Shown: positions 1 to 7,223 of the stretch, one piece after another
Layout of the letters: every line of letters starts with the position of its first letter
Position numbering within the stretch: the stretch's first letter is position 1
NCBI GenBank assembly: GCA_942491525.1
Contig: CALOBW010000046.1
Span: forward strand, 1 to 25,662
Direction: 5' to 3'
Source: CAYWBU01 sp942491525
Lineage (GTDB): Bacteria > Desulfobacterota > Desulfomonilia > UBA1062
Length of the DNA stretch: 25,662 bases
Program-made: the position numbers and the translations under genes
The notes under the pieces: generated by a model
The model's database searches: none
Told to the model about the DNA's origin: nothing
The model's input: only the letters and a program-made list of their open reading frames with translations

Positions 1-270
1 GGCGCTCGGAGTAACGGATGGCCATGAAGCTGACGCAGCCGGCCAGGCGAGAGTAGACTTGTGCCCAGTGGAACCAGTCGTTCATGCTGGTACCTTCACC
101 GGCGGTATGTGGCGCAGACAAAGATGGTCAGGACGACGGGCAGGATCAGCGAAACAGGCGAGGCCGCCCCACTTGCTGCGGCGCGAAACCTCATTCAGCA
201 GGATCAGGGATCCGAGCACGGCAAACCACATCCCCATTTGGGCTAAAGTCAGTGATTGGAATAAAAACAT
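1..270 (-). pseudogene. DUF5692-like small membrane protein, frameshifted and cut by the window edge
   Basis: The ATG at 270 follows a good ribosome site (GGAGGA just upstream). The first ~40 residues contain a hydrophobic helix and the motif NEVSRRSKWGGLACF, which I associate with the DUF5692 family (small inner-membrane proteins of unknown function). The frame is then lost twice. Skipping one base near 150 restores LILPVVLTIFV, and skipping one base near 114 restores VWPHTAGEGTS followed by MNDWFHWAQVYSRLAG to the left edge. Both corrections remove one base. The uncorrected frame would end at a TGA at 82-84. Family assignment is from memory; the reconstructed continuity is seen directly. 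It may be a true pseudogene or an intact gene with sequence errors. Confidence 0.6.
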
Positions 271-453
271 AGCTTCCTCCAGATTCTTTGATCGCCGCCC
301 ATATATCGGCGACGCGTGGTAGACCACTCATCGGATCAATAGTTGATGCGATCATAGATAAACAACTGATTTTTAAGGAAGAATTAGATATGAGTATCAT
401 ATTAGAGGGATAAGTTACGAATAATTAATACGAAATAAATTTATCAGAATTGG

Positions 454-471
454 GTGTAGGCCTGACACCCA
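454..471. repeat. 18-bp interspersed repeat, copy 1 (near-palindromic)
   Basis: GTGTAGGCCTGACACCCA occurs here and identically at 3847-3864. With the flanking GG the unit is close to palindromic: GGGTGT and ACACCC arms surround a self-complementary AGGCCT centre. Both copies lie just downstream of the 3' end of a minus-strand gene. The shape and placement suggest a REP-type element, possibly related to the RAYT-like transposase at the right end of the window; that link is inference. Confidence 0.6.
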
Positions 472-477
472 GCAGAT

Positions 478-495
478 CCCGGCTGCAAGGCCGGG
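478..495 (-). terminator. Possible hairpin terminator downstream of the acyl-CoA synthetase
   Basis: CCCGGC (478-483) pairs with GCCGGG (490-495) across a 6-base loop, 12 bases beyond the second stop codon of the acyl-CoA synthetase frame. No T-tract follows on the minus strand, so it is a weak candidate for an intrinsic terminator and may only protect the mRNA end. Confidence 0.3.
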
Positions 496-507
496 AGCGG
501 AGAACAA

Positions 508-564
508 CTACTCGGCGTAGATATCCTCGATAATATCTGAAAACTCTTTGAGAAAAACGCGCTA
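508..564 (-). other. In-frame continuation of the acyl-CoA synthetase past a TAG codon
   Basis: Directly after the TAG at 562-564 the same frame reads RVFLKEFSDIIEDIYAE and then stops at TAG (508-510). This matches the expected C-terminal end of the enzyme family (a basic stretch followed by an amphipathic helix ending in YAE-like residues). The first TAG therefore looks like a point mutation, a sequence error or a suppressible codon rather than the ancestral stop. Confidence 0.7.
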
Positions 565-2415
565 CTTGGTCTTCTGGGTCGGGGTCAGCAGGTCGTTGGC
601 CGCGGAAAAGCGCTTGCGCAGCGGGCGATACTGCCTGATCATCTCATAATGCTCCAGGCGCTCGTTGGCGCTCTGGATCTCATCATCCACCAGCTCGCGC
701 AGGATGGGCTGGTCAACAAAGTCCTGGCCCACCTCGACACACATTGATACGCCGCCGATCTCGGCATGTTTAAGCGCATCTTTATCGTAGGCGATGCCCT
801 TTTCTTCGAAGAGCTGGATGAAGTAGGCAAAGTTGGGCACCACCAGGCCGGAGATGAAGCTGCGCTCGTCGCCCACGAAGAAGGTCTGCTCGATGACCTG
901 ACTGGTGCCGAAGAGGCTCTCCAGCTTGGCCGGGGCCACATTCTTGCCGGCCGAGGTGCAGATGATGGCCTTCTTGCGGTCGATGATCCTGTAATAGCCG
1001 TGCTCGTCGCGCGTCACCACGTCGCCGGTCTTGAACCAGCCGTCCTCGGTGAAGCTGTCACGGCTCTCCTCGGGCTTGTTGAGATACTGGCTGAAGATAC
1101 CGGCTCCCGAAACCTCCAGCTCGCCGTCGTCGGCCACCCGCGCAAAGCTGCCGTTGGCCTCCATACCGATACAGCCGGGCTTGCAGGCGGTCAGGGGATT
1201 CAGCACGCAGGCGTTGAAGCTCTCGGTTGAGCCGTAGCCCTCAGTGATGGCCAGGCCCAGGATGTAGTAGAATTTTAGCAGATCCGGGGCAATGCCGGCG
1301 CTGGCCGAGAAGGCGTAGCGAAAGCGGTTGCCGAAGAGGCCGCGCACCTTGGCGAAGAGCTTGTCGGCCAGAATGAACTTGAGCCGCAGCCCCAGCGGCA
1401 GACGCGATTTCAGCTCGAAGTCGGGCGCCATGTTGTAGCAGCCGCGCTCATCCATGCGGTACTCCAGGGCCTGCTCGCCAACTTTGAGGGCCCAATCAAA
1501 CAGTTTTTTCTTGAGCGGGCTGGCCCCCACCTGCTGCTGGAAGGTGATGTAGATCTTCTCATAGAGGCGCGGCACGCAGCCCATCCAGGTCGGATTGTAC
1601 TTCTGCATGTCGTCCAGCAGGGTGCCGGGCTTGTCGGCGTAGGCGATGCAGGCGCCCTCGCAGATGGCGGTCAGCTGGGTCGAGCCACGGTCAAAGATGT
1701 GCGAAAGCGGCAAAAAGCAGAGCGCCACATCCTCATGGTTCAGGCTCATGCCGCAGGTGGCGAAGTAGTCGCGCACCCCCTCCAGACGCGAGGAGCCGCA
1801 GCCATGGGAGAGGACCACGCCCTTGCTCTCACCGGTGGTGCCGGAGGTGTAGAGGATGGTCAGGATATCGTCCAACTCGACGCTCTTGTAGCGCGCCTCA
1901 TAGGCCGCATGGTTGTCCTTCAGCCAGGCCTCGCCCAGCTCGAGCAGTTCACTGAGGCCCATGGCATTACCCTGCCCCTTGTAATGCAGGTCGAGCACGA
2001 TGACCTGCTCCAGCCTGGACATGCGGCTGAAACCCGGTTCAAGACGTTCATAGGTCTCGGCGCTGTCCACAAAGAGGAAGCGGGTATTGGAATCATTGAT
2101 GATGTAGGCCACCTCGCCCACACTGAGCGTCGGATAGATAGTGACGCTGATGGCGGCGCAGTTGCTGATGGCCATGTCGCAGTGGGTCCAGTAGGCGCTG
2201 CTGGGCGACATGATGCCGATGCGCTCCTGCTTCTCGATCCCTAAACTCATCAGGCCGCCGGCCATCGCCTCGACCCGCTTACGCATCTGGTCATAGCTAA
2301 ACTCGCCATCATGATCGCCATGGTATAGATCCGAATTGAAACGCTGCGCCGGCCGGTTAGGAAACTTAGCGCAGGTCTGGTAGAAATATTGCGGGAAAGT
2401 CTTAAGCTCGCTCAA
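562..2415 (-). CDS. Long-chain fatty acid--CoA ligase (AMP-forming acyl-CoA synthetase)
   Basis: The enzyme activates fatty acids through an acyl-adenylate to acyl-CoA. The 617-residue product shows the ANL-family motifs in order: the P-loop YTSGTTGESKG at about 189-199, GYGSTES at 393-399, GWFKTGD at 459-465 with the ribose-binding Asp, and DRKKAIICTSAGKNVAP at 479-495 with the C-terminal hinge and catalytic Lys region. No signal peptide or membrane helix is seen, so it is probably cytoplasmic or membrane-peripheral. The start is TTG at 2415, preceded by AGGAG with a 6-base spacer. It lies 101 bases after the GH1 gene on the same strand. The annotated stop at 562 appears premature: 17 further in-frame family-like codons follow (see 508-564), which would give 635 residues. 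Chain-length preference cannot be read from sequence. Confidence 0.93.
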   Translation of the reverse strand: MSELKTFPQYFYQTCAKFPNRPAQRFNSDLYHGDHDGEFSYDQMRKRVEAMAGGLMSLGIEKQERIGIMSPSSAYWTHCDMAISNCAAISVTIYPTLSVGEVAYIINDSNTRFLFVDSAETYERLEPGFSRMSRLEQVIVLDLHYKGQGNAMGLSELLELGEAWLKDNHAAYEARYKSVELDDILTILYTSGTTGESKGVVLSHGCGSSRLEGVRDYFATCGMSLNHEDVALCFLPLSHIFDRGSTQLTAICEGACIAYADKPGTLLDDMQKYNPTWMGCVPRLYEKIYITFQQQVGASPLKKKLFDWALKVGEQALEYRMDERGCYNMAPDFELKSRLPLGLRLKFILADKLFAKVRGLFGNRFRYAFSASAGIAPDLLKFYYILGLAITEGYGSTESFNACVLNPLTACKPGCIGMEANGSFARVADDGELEVSGAGIFSQYLNKPEESRDSFTEDGWFKTGDVVTRDEHGYYRIIDRKKAIICTSAGKNVAPAKLESLFGTSQVIEQTFFVGDERSFISGLVVPNFAYFIQLFEEKGIAYDKDALKHAEIGGVSMCVEVGQDFVDQPILRELVDDEIQSANERLEHYEMIRQYRPLRKRFSAANDLLTPTQKTK

Positions 2416-2516
2416 AAGTCACTCCTAAAAAATTCATTGAGCGTGAAACTTAACACAGCCCTCGCACGCTTAACACTTATGAGCTTGCTTTTACGCTTCT
2501 TTTACGAATAGGCCTT

Positions 2517-3755
2517 TCAATCGCCGATTGCATTGGCCCTAATCACCCCGGCATACCAGCGGCCGCCGGGCTTGATGCTGCGCTGCTGGGTCTTGTAATC
2601 CACATGGATCAGGCCGAAGCGCTTCTCAAAGCCGTGGTCCCACTCAAAGTTGTCGGTCAGGGACCAGCACATGTAGCCGCGGATATCCATGCCCTCCTGA
2701 ATGGCCCGGTGGACCTGCTCCAGGTGGCTGCGCATATACCTGATGCGGAAATCATCATCGTTGGTGGCCAGGCCGTTCTCGGTGATGATGATGGGCAGAT
2801 CGACGCGCGCATGCAGATAGGCGAGCACCTCATAGATACCTTCGGGATAGAAGCTCCAGCCCATCTCGGTGACCTCGTCGCCGGGCCGCGCCTCAACCGG
2901 GGTCAGCCCCTTCATATAGTTGATGCTGTAGTAGTTGAGGCCGATGAAGTCCATGGAACCCCGCAAATCCGGCATGTTGCCACCAAGGCCAAAGGGGAAT
3001 TTCATCTTGCCGCTCTGGACGCCCTCGAAGAAGCGCGTGCTGGTCAGAGAGATGGCCAGTTTGGCGGCCCACTGGTCAAAACGGCTCCGCTCATTGTAGG
3101 GTTTGAAGTACATGAAGGCGAAGGCCACCCCCACCGGCGCCTCCGGATAGTGCTGCTTGATGATGCGGTAGGACTGGGCATGCATGGCGAAAAAGGTGCG
3201 GTAGCACCTGATGAATGCGAGCGGGTTGATCTTGAAGGGCGGCAGGAAGTCGGCCAGATAGCCACCCAGCGGCACCATGTTGGGCTCGTTGATCGGCAGC
3301 CAGCTGTCAACCAGATCGCCCAGGGCGCCCACCACCGTTTCCACGTAGAAGTTGAAGTGGCACATATACTCTTTGCGCTTGAGGAAGCCGCCCAGCTCCT
3401 GCACCCACTGCGGAATGGTGAAGTGGTGCAGGCAGAGCATAACCCGGATGCCGCGCGCATGCAGGGCCTCTAGCATCTCGCGGTAGTGGTCCAGGACGGG
3501 CCGGCAGACCTCGCCGGGACGGGGGCAGACGCGCGACCACTCGATGGAGAGGCGGTGCATCTGCACGCCCAGCTCCTTGGCTAGATCATAGTCCTGTGCA
3601 TAGCGGTTCCAGTGGTCGCAGGCCAGGCCGCAGGGCTCCTTGATGCGCGGCTCACTTTGCTCATAGTGAAACCAGTCGTTATGAAAGTTGCCGCCCTCGG
3701 TCTGATAGGCCGAAGCGGCCGTGCCCCACACAAAATCTTTCGGAAAACTCCTCAT
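2517..3755 (-). CDS. Glycoside hydrolase family 1 (beta-glucosidase-like)
   Basis: A retaining beta-glycosidase with a TIM-barrel fold, acting on small beta-glycosides or glycosylated lipids; the substrate cannot be read from sequence. In the 412-residue form, the N-terminal signature FVWGTAASAYQTEG is near residue 8-21, the acid/base Glu is in the NEPN motif (E157), and the nucleophile is in ITENG (E326), followed by WSLTDNFEW at about 364-372. Both catalytic residues are present. I chose ATG at 3755: AGGAG (3772-3768) lies 12 bases upstream, whereas the TTG at 3767 directly abuts that AGGAG and is too close. It is slightly short for GH1 (commonly about 440-470). There is no signal peptide, so it is likely cytoplasmic. 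Neighbours on the same strand are the acyl-CoA synthetase downstream and an alpha/beta hydrolase upstream; a joint role in glycolipid or storage turnover is only a guess. Confidence 0.92.
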   Translation of the reverse strand: MRSFPKDFVWGTAASAYQTEGGNFHNDWFHYEQSEPRIKEPCGLACDHWNRYAQDYDLAKELGVQMHRLSIEWSRVCPRPGEVCRPVLDHYREMLEALHARGIRVMLCLHHFTIPQWVQELGGFLKRKEYMCHFNFYVETVVGALGDLVDSWLPINEPNMVPLGGYLADFLPPFKINPLAFIRCYRTFFAMHAQSYRIIKQHYPEAPVGVAFAFMYFKPYNERSRFDQWAAKLAISLTSTRFFEGVQSGKMKFPFGLGGNMPDLRGSMDFIGLNYYSINYMKGLTPVEARPGDEVTEMGWSFYPEGIYEVLAYLHARVDLPIIITENGLATNDDDFRIRYMRSHLEQVHRAIQEGMDIRGYMCWSLTDNFEWDHGFEKRFGLIHVDYKTQQRSIKPGGRWYAGVIRANAIGD

Positions 3756-3846
3756 ATCACAGATCAACTCCTATTAGGTCTTGCACCCATTGAGTGCTGA
3801 ATTTACCCAATAGGTCAATCCGGAATTTGTCTCCAGCCGATAGAAT

Positions 3847-3864
3847 GTGTAGGCCTGACACCCA
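3847..3864. repeat. 18-bp interspersed repeat, copy 2
   Basis: Identical to the 18 bases at 454-471. It ends one base before the TAA of the alpha/beta hydrolase gene (3866-3868), again at the 3' side of a minus-strand gene. On the minus strand it can fold through GGGTGT-type arms, so it may serve as an mRNA-end hairpin as REP elements often do. Confidence 0.6.
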
Positions 3865-3865
3865 A

Positions 3866-4636
3866 TTAATCACCACACAGCTCGGCAAAAGAGCTCAGCG
3901 CTGACCAGTAGGCCGCGCCGGCCCGATAGACCAGATCGTCATGGCCGGCGCCTTTAACCCAGAGATGCCGCTTGGGTTCATGTGCGGCCGCCAGCAGCTT
4001 GATGCTGTGCCGGATGGGAATCTCGCCGTCCTGCTGGCCGTGCATGATCAGGACCGGGCAGCCAATGTCAGCGATGCGCCGGATGTTGGGGTAGCGGTCA
4101 AAAATGAAGATTGGCCAGCGGGTCATGGTCCGAAAGGCCGCGGTGAAGGCACTCTCAAGGATCACGCCGGCCACCGGCTCGCGCTCGGCCAGGTAGAGGC
4201 TGGGGCCGCTGCCGATGGAGCGCCCCAGTAAAATGATGCGCTCGGGCGGGGTCTGCAGTTCGTTGACCAGATAGGCGTAGGCCACGCTGATGTCCGCATA
4301 GCTCGCCCGCTCGCCCGGCGAGCCGTCGCTGAGCCCGTAGCCCGAGTAATCATAGGCCAGCACCGCGAAGCCGCGCTCCACATAGAGCTGCAGGTGGGGC
4401 CGCAGCCAGCCGATGTCCTCGGCATTGCCGTGGCTGTAGAGGATCGTGTAGCGCGCCTGCGGATTTTTCAGGTAGATGGCCGCAATATGGCCCGCGCCGC
4501 GCGGGATGCGCACAATCTCGGGGCCGGAGTCATAGCCGGGCTCGGGCGGCAGGAACATCATGCTGTTGGAGATGAAGAGGGCATAGATCTGCAGCACGCT
4601 GTAGATGATCAGGATGTCGCGGAGAAATCTTTTCAT
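3866..4636 (-). CDS. Membrane-anchored alpha/beta hydrolase (BEM46/ABHD13-17-like)
   Basis: A serine hydrolase of 256 residues with one N-terminal hydrophobic helix (about residues 4-24), suggesting an inner-membrane anchor with the catalytic domain outside the cytoplasm. The HGNAED segment (about 69-74) forms the oxyanion region. The nucleophile is in GRSIGSG (S140), the acid in HGQQDGEI (D203) and the base in GAGHDDL (H232), so the triad is complete. Family members are thioesterase- or lipase-like, but the substrate is unknown. The start at 4636 (ATG) has GAGG six bases upstream. The frame stays open for 36 more codons to 4744, but that part is AT-rich, Pro/His/Asn-rich and lacks a ribosome site, so I treat it as leader. 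The gene is divergent from the AT-rich lipoprotein gene. Confidence 0.88.
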   Translation of the reverse strand: MKRFLRDILIIYSVLQIYALFISNSMMFLPPEPGYDSGPEIVRIPRGAGHIAAIYLKNPQARYTILYSHGNAEDIGWLRPHLQLYVERGFAVLAYDYSGYGLSDGSPGERASYADISVAYAYLVNELQTPPERIILLGRSIGSGPSLYLAEREPVAGVILESAFTAAFRTMTRWPIFIFDRYPNIRRIADIGCPVLIMHGQQDGEIPIRHSIKLLAAAHEPKRHLWVKGAGHDDLVYRAGAAYWSALSSFAELCGD

Positions 4637-4795
4637 TTTGGGCCTCTGGTTGAATATAAGTGGGTGGGAGGGTTTGGCAAAAATGGGTTTGTTGTGAGGG
4701 GTTGGTGGGGTATATAAATAGCAATTATGTGCATTCTGAATCAATTTTGTTTTAGTCTATCTAATACCGTTCTGTGATGGATAGGGAGATATCAT

Positions 4796-5377
4796 ATGAT
4801 GAAAAAAGTCCTTTTTATAAGTTTACTTAGTATGGTTTCTTTGCTTTTAGGATGTTCAATCCCTGCTGGATCAAAGAAAGGCGCTATAGAGACAGTGGGG
4901 GACAATCAAGATGGCCGTAAAATTATTTCTGAAGTGGTAGACCACTATAGTATATACCCTGTGTCTCCTGAAGGTTTTTTTTGGCGGAACTATTGGCGCT
5001 ATATATATTACTACGAACAAAACGAAAATAGAAAAACTAAACTTATATTCTTAACTTATGATGGCAGTGACTATGAGTTATTAAAACCTATTTTACCTGT
5101 CGCCAATTCAGATAAATGGGTAGCATTTCGGCTTCGTTGTGTTGCTAGAGATAGGGTAGATTTATCTATGTATGTGTTTGACAATAAGAAAATTCATCAA
5201 ACATTTATAATACATGATGCTGTAAGAATAACAGTAAAAGGGTGGACGGATATAAGTAGTTATTCTATCTCACAGTCAGAGACTAACGGTACAATAACTA
5301 TCAACACTTCAGATGGTCTAATTATTTATGATCACGATTCTGAAAGGCTTATGATTCAATCTTTTAAAGAAATGTAG
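4796..5377 (+). CDS. Hypothetical lipoprotein, AT-rich, probably acquired
   Basis: The 193-residue product begins MMKKVLFISLLSMVSLLLGC: a basic N-terminus, a hydrophobic stretch and a lipobox (LLGC, Cys20), so it is a predicted signal-peptidase II lipoprotein. The mature part is rich in Tyr, Ile, Asn, Lys and Ser and looks like an all-beta periplasmic or surface domain; I recognise no family. AGGGAG seven bases before the first ATG supports 4796; the adjacent ATG at 4799 is an alternative. It is the only gene in the window with clearly low GC and A/T-ending codons, it stands alone on its strand, and it is followed by two palindromic repeats (5464-5577). These features together suggest horizontal acquisition. 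Confidence 0.85.
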   Translation: MMKKVLFISLLSMVSLLLGCSIPAGSKKGAIETVGDNQDGRKIISEVVDHYSIYPVSPEGFFWRNYWRYIYYYEQNENRKTKLIFLTYDGSDYELLKPILPVANSDKWVAFRLRCVARDRVDLSMYVFDNKKIHQTFIIHDAVRITVKGWTDISSYSISQSETNGTITINTSDGLIIYDHDSERLMIQSFKEM

Positions 5378-5463
5378 AAATTCACATATTGATCGGATTG
5401 AATAATCAAAGCCAACATTGTGCCCAAGCCCAATTCAACATAACTAGCCACAATCCCCAGTCC

Positions 5464-5514
5464 GTAGGTCGGCTAGAAGAATGAAAGCCGACAATCACCT
5501 CAACACCGACCTAC
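5464..5514. repeat. Palindromic repeat-like element with two alternative hairpins
   Basis: GTAGGTCGG (5464-5472) is perfectly complementary to CCGACCTAC (5506-5514). Within it GTCGGCT (5468-5474) also pairs with AGCCGAC (5486-5492). The layout resembles interspersed GTAGGTCGG-type palindromes found between genes in many bacterial genomes. It lies 86 bases beyond the lipoprotein stop and could act as a processing or termination structure. No second copy was seen in this window. Confidence 0.5.
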
Positions 5515-5522
5515 AACTCAAT

Positions 5523-5577
5523 GTCATTGCGAGCGCAGCGCGGCAAACCAGATTGCCTGCATGCTCCTCGCAATGAC
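5523..5577. repeat. GTCATTGCGAG interspersed palindromic element
   Basis: The element is bounded by perfect 11-base inverted repeats, GTCATTGCGAG (5523-5533) and CTCGCAATGAC (5567-5577). The interior (GCGCAGCGCGGCAA, then ATTGCC) matches the widespread family of short intergenic repeats beginning GTCATTGCGAGCG, known to me from many unrelated bacteria. It sits ten bases from the stop codon of the convergent ABC-F gene. A MITE- or REP-like origin is likely; mobility is inferred, not shown. Confidence 0.7.
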
Positions 5578-5586
5578 TAATTAATT

Positions 5587-7164
5587 TTAAGCCGACTCCA
5601 ACCAAGCCTCATCCGCATCAATCAACCGCCCGTCCGGCCCGATCTCGACCAGACGGTTGGCAACCGTGCTGACCAGCTGATGGTCGTGGGAGGAGAAGAG
5701 CAGCACCTCGGGGAAGTCGCTCAGGGCGTTGTTGAGCGAGGTGATCGACTCCAGGTCGAGATGGTTGGTGGGTTCGTCCAGGATCAGGACGTTGGCGCTG
5801 CTCAGCATCATGCGCGCCAGCATGCAGCGCACGCGCTCGCCGCCCGAGATGACCTTGGCCTTCTTGGTGGCCTCCTCGCCCGAGAAGAGCATGCGGCCCA
5901 GGAAGCCGCGGGCAAAGGCTTCGCCCTCGCTGGCCGGGCAGAACTGGCCCATCCACTCCACCAGGGTCAGCTCATTGGCAAAGTAGGCGCTGTTGTCCAT
6001 GGGGAAGTAGGTGTTGGTGATGGTGGTGCCCCAGCGCATGGTCCCGCTGTCCGGCTCCATTTCGCCGGCCAGGATCTGGAAGAGGGTTGTCTTGGCCAGG
6101 CCGTTGGTGCCCACAAAGGCGATCTTCTCGCCGGCCTGCACATTAAGATCAATATCTTTGAGCACCTCCACACCGTCAACAGTTTTTGAGAGGCCCTCCA
6201 GCTGCAGAATAACTTTGCCGCAGGGGCGCTCGGGTTTGAACATGATGTAGGGATAGCGGCGCGAGGAGACCGGCAGATCCTCGATGGTCAGCTTCTCGAG
6301 CAGCTTCTTGCGCGAGGTGGCCTGGCGCGCCTTGGACGCATTGGAGCTGAAGCGCGCAATGAACTCCTTGAGTTCGGTGGCCTTCTCCTGGGCCTTCTTG
6401 TTCTCCTGCTGTTTCTGCTGCACCACCAGCTGGCTGGCCTTGTACCAGAAGTCATAGTTGCCGGCGTAGACCCTGATCTCGGAGAAATCGATGTCGGCGG
6501 TATGGGTGCAGACCTGATTCAGAAAGTGGCGGTCGTGGGAGACCACGATGACGGTGTTCTTGAAGCGGCCGAGAAACTCCTCGAGCCACATGATCGAGCG
6601 CAGGTCGAGGTGGTTGGTGGGCTCGTCCAGCAGCAGCACGTCGGGGTTGCCGAAGAGGGCCTGGGCCAGCAGCACGCGCACCTTTTCACCGCCCTCCAGA
6701 TCGCGGATGCAGCGCTGGTGCAGCTCCTCGCCGATGCCGAGACCCTTGAGCAGGCTGCCGACCTCGGCGTCCAGCTCATAGCCGTTGAGCTCGGCAAACT
6801 CGGTCTCGAGCTCGGCCGAGCGGATGCCGTCCTCCTCGCTGAACTCGGGCTTGGCGTAGATCTCCTCGCGGGCCTTCATGACCGCATAGAGCCGCTCATG
6901 GCCCATGACCACGGTGTCAAAAACGGTATGGTCGTTGAAGGCGAAGTGGTCCTGGCGCAAAACCGCCAGGCGTTCGCCGGGGTTCAGGGCCACAGAGCCG
7001 CGATCCGGGTCCACATCGCCCGCCAGAATCTTGAGGAAGGTTGACTTGCCCGAGCCGTTGGCCCCGATCAGGCCGTAGCAGTTGCCGGGGGTGAACTTGA
7101 TGTTGACATCCTTGAAAAGGATGCGTTTGCCATAGGACAGAGTAATATTGTTTGCAGAGATCAT
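5587..7164 (-). CDS. ABC-F family ATPase (YbiT/YkpA-like)
   Basis: A soluble protein of 525 residues with two ATP-binding cassettes and no membrane helices. ABC-F proteins act on the ribosome in translation; a resistance role is not indicated. NBD1 has Walker A GANGSGKS (34-41), signature LEGGEKVR (156-163) and Walker B LLLDEPTNHLDL (177-188). The linker (about 240-295) is Lys/Gln-rich. NBD2 has GTNGLAKTT (352-360), SGGERVRC (440-447) and LILDEPTNHLDL (460-471). The second Walker A has Ala where Gly normally precedes the Lys; I recall this in YkpA/YbiT relatives, so it is probably a subfamily trait. The ATG at 7164 is preceded by AAGGAA at suitable spacing. It lies 59 bases downstream of rdgB on the same strand, with a strong hairpin in the gap. 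Confidence 0.95.
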   Translation of the reverse strand: MISANNITLSYGKRILFKDVNIKFTPGNCYGLIGANGSGKSTFLKILAGDVDPDRGSVALNPGERLAVLRQDHFAFNDHTVFDTVVMGHERLYAVMKAREEIYAKPEFSEEDGIRSAELETEFAELNGYELDAEVGSLLKGLGIGEELHQRCIRDLEGGEKVRVLLAQALFGNPDVLLLDEPTNHLDLRSIMWLEEFLGRFKNTVIVVSHDRHFLNQVCTHTADIDFSEIRVYAGNYDFWYKASQLVVQQKQQENKKAQEKATELKEFIARFSSNASKARQATSRKKLLEKLTIEDLPVSSRRYPYIMFKPERPCGKVILQLEGLSKTVDGVEVLKDIDLNVQAGEKIAFVGTNGLAKTTLFQILAGEMEPDSGTMRWGTTITNTYFPMDNSAYFANELTLVEWMGQFCPASEGEAFARGFLGRMLFSGEEATKKAKVISGGERVRCMLARMMLSSANVLILDEPTNHLDLESITSLNNALSDFPEVLLFSSHDHQLVSTVANRLVEIGPDGRLIDADEAWLESA

Positions 7165-7190
7165 GTTGTTTTCCTTCAGATAAATTAGAC

Positions 7191-7213
7191 GCCGGCTGAG
7201 ATCATCAGCCGGC
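7191..7213 (-). terminator. Perfect 9-bp hairpin between rdgB and the ABC-F gene
   Basis: GCCGGCTGA (7191-7199) is fully complementary to TCAGCCGGC (7205-7213) with a five-base loop. It sits in the 59-base gap between the rdgB stop and the ABC-F start. On the minus strand only an interrupted T-rich stretch follows, so it may be a weak terminator, an attenuator or an mRNA-processing site that lowers ABC-F expression relative to rph-rdgB. Confidence 0.45.
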
Positions 7214-7223
7214 AGGTATCGTT

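Larger units (their letters stand above)
271..507. other. Intergenic region with AT-rich tract, 18-bp repeat copy and hairpin
   Basis: No convincing gene is present. The right half holds an AT-rich tract (about 355-450), one copy of an 18-bp repeat also found at 3847-3864, and a GC hairpin at 478-495. The left half is the upstream region of the DUF5692-like gene. A tiny ORF starting at 390 with an AGGAAG in front encodes only seven residues and is not supported as a gene. Confidence 0.5.

Noticed and set aside
351..377. Riboswitch, tRNA or other structured RNA in the AT-rich gap
   Set aside because: No conserved motif, cloverleaf or long stem was recognised.
508..564. Genome-wide reading of TAG as an amino acid
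   Set aside because: Several other genes in the window end at TAG exactly where their families end or where overlap with a neighbour requires a stop.
4637..4744. 36-codon N-terminal extension of the alpha/beta hydrolase
   Set aside because: AT-rich, Pro/His/Asn-rich and without a ribosome site; the inner ATG at 4636 has GAGG and is followed directly by the membrane anchor.
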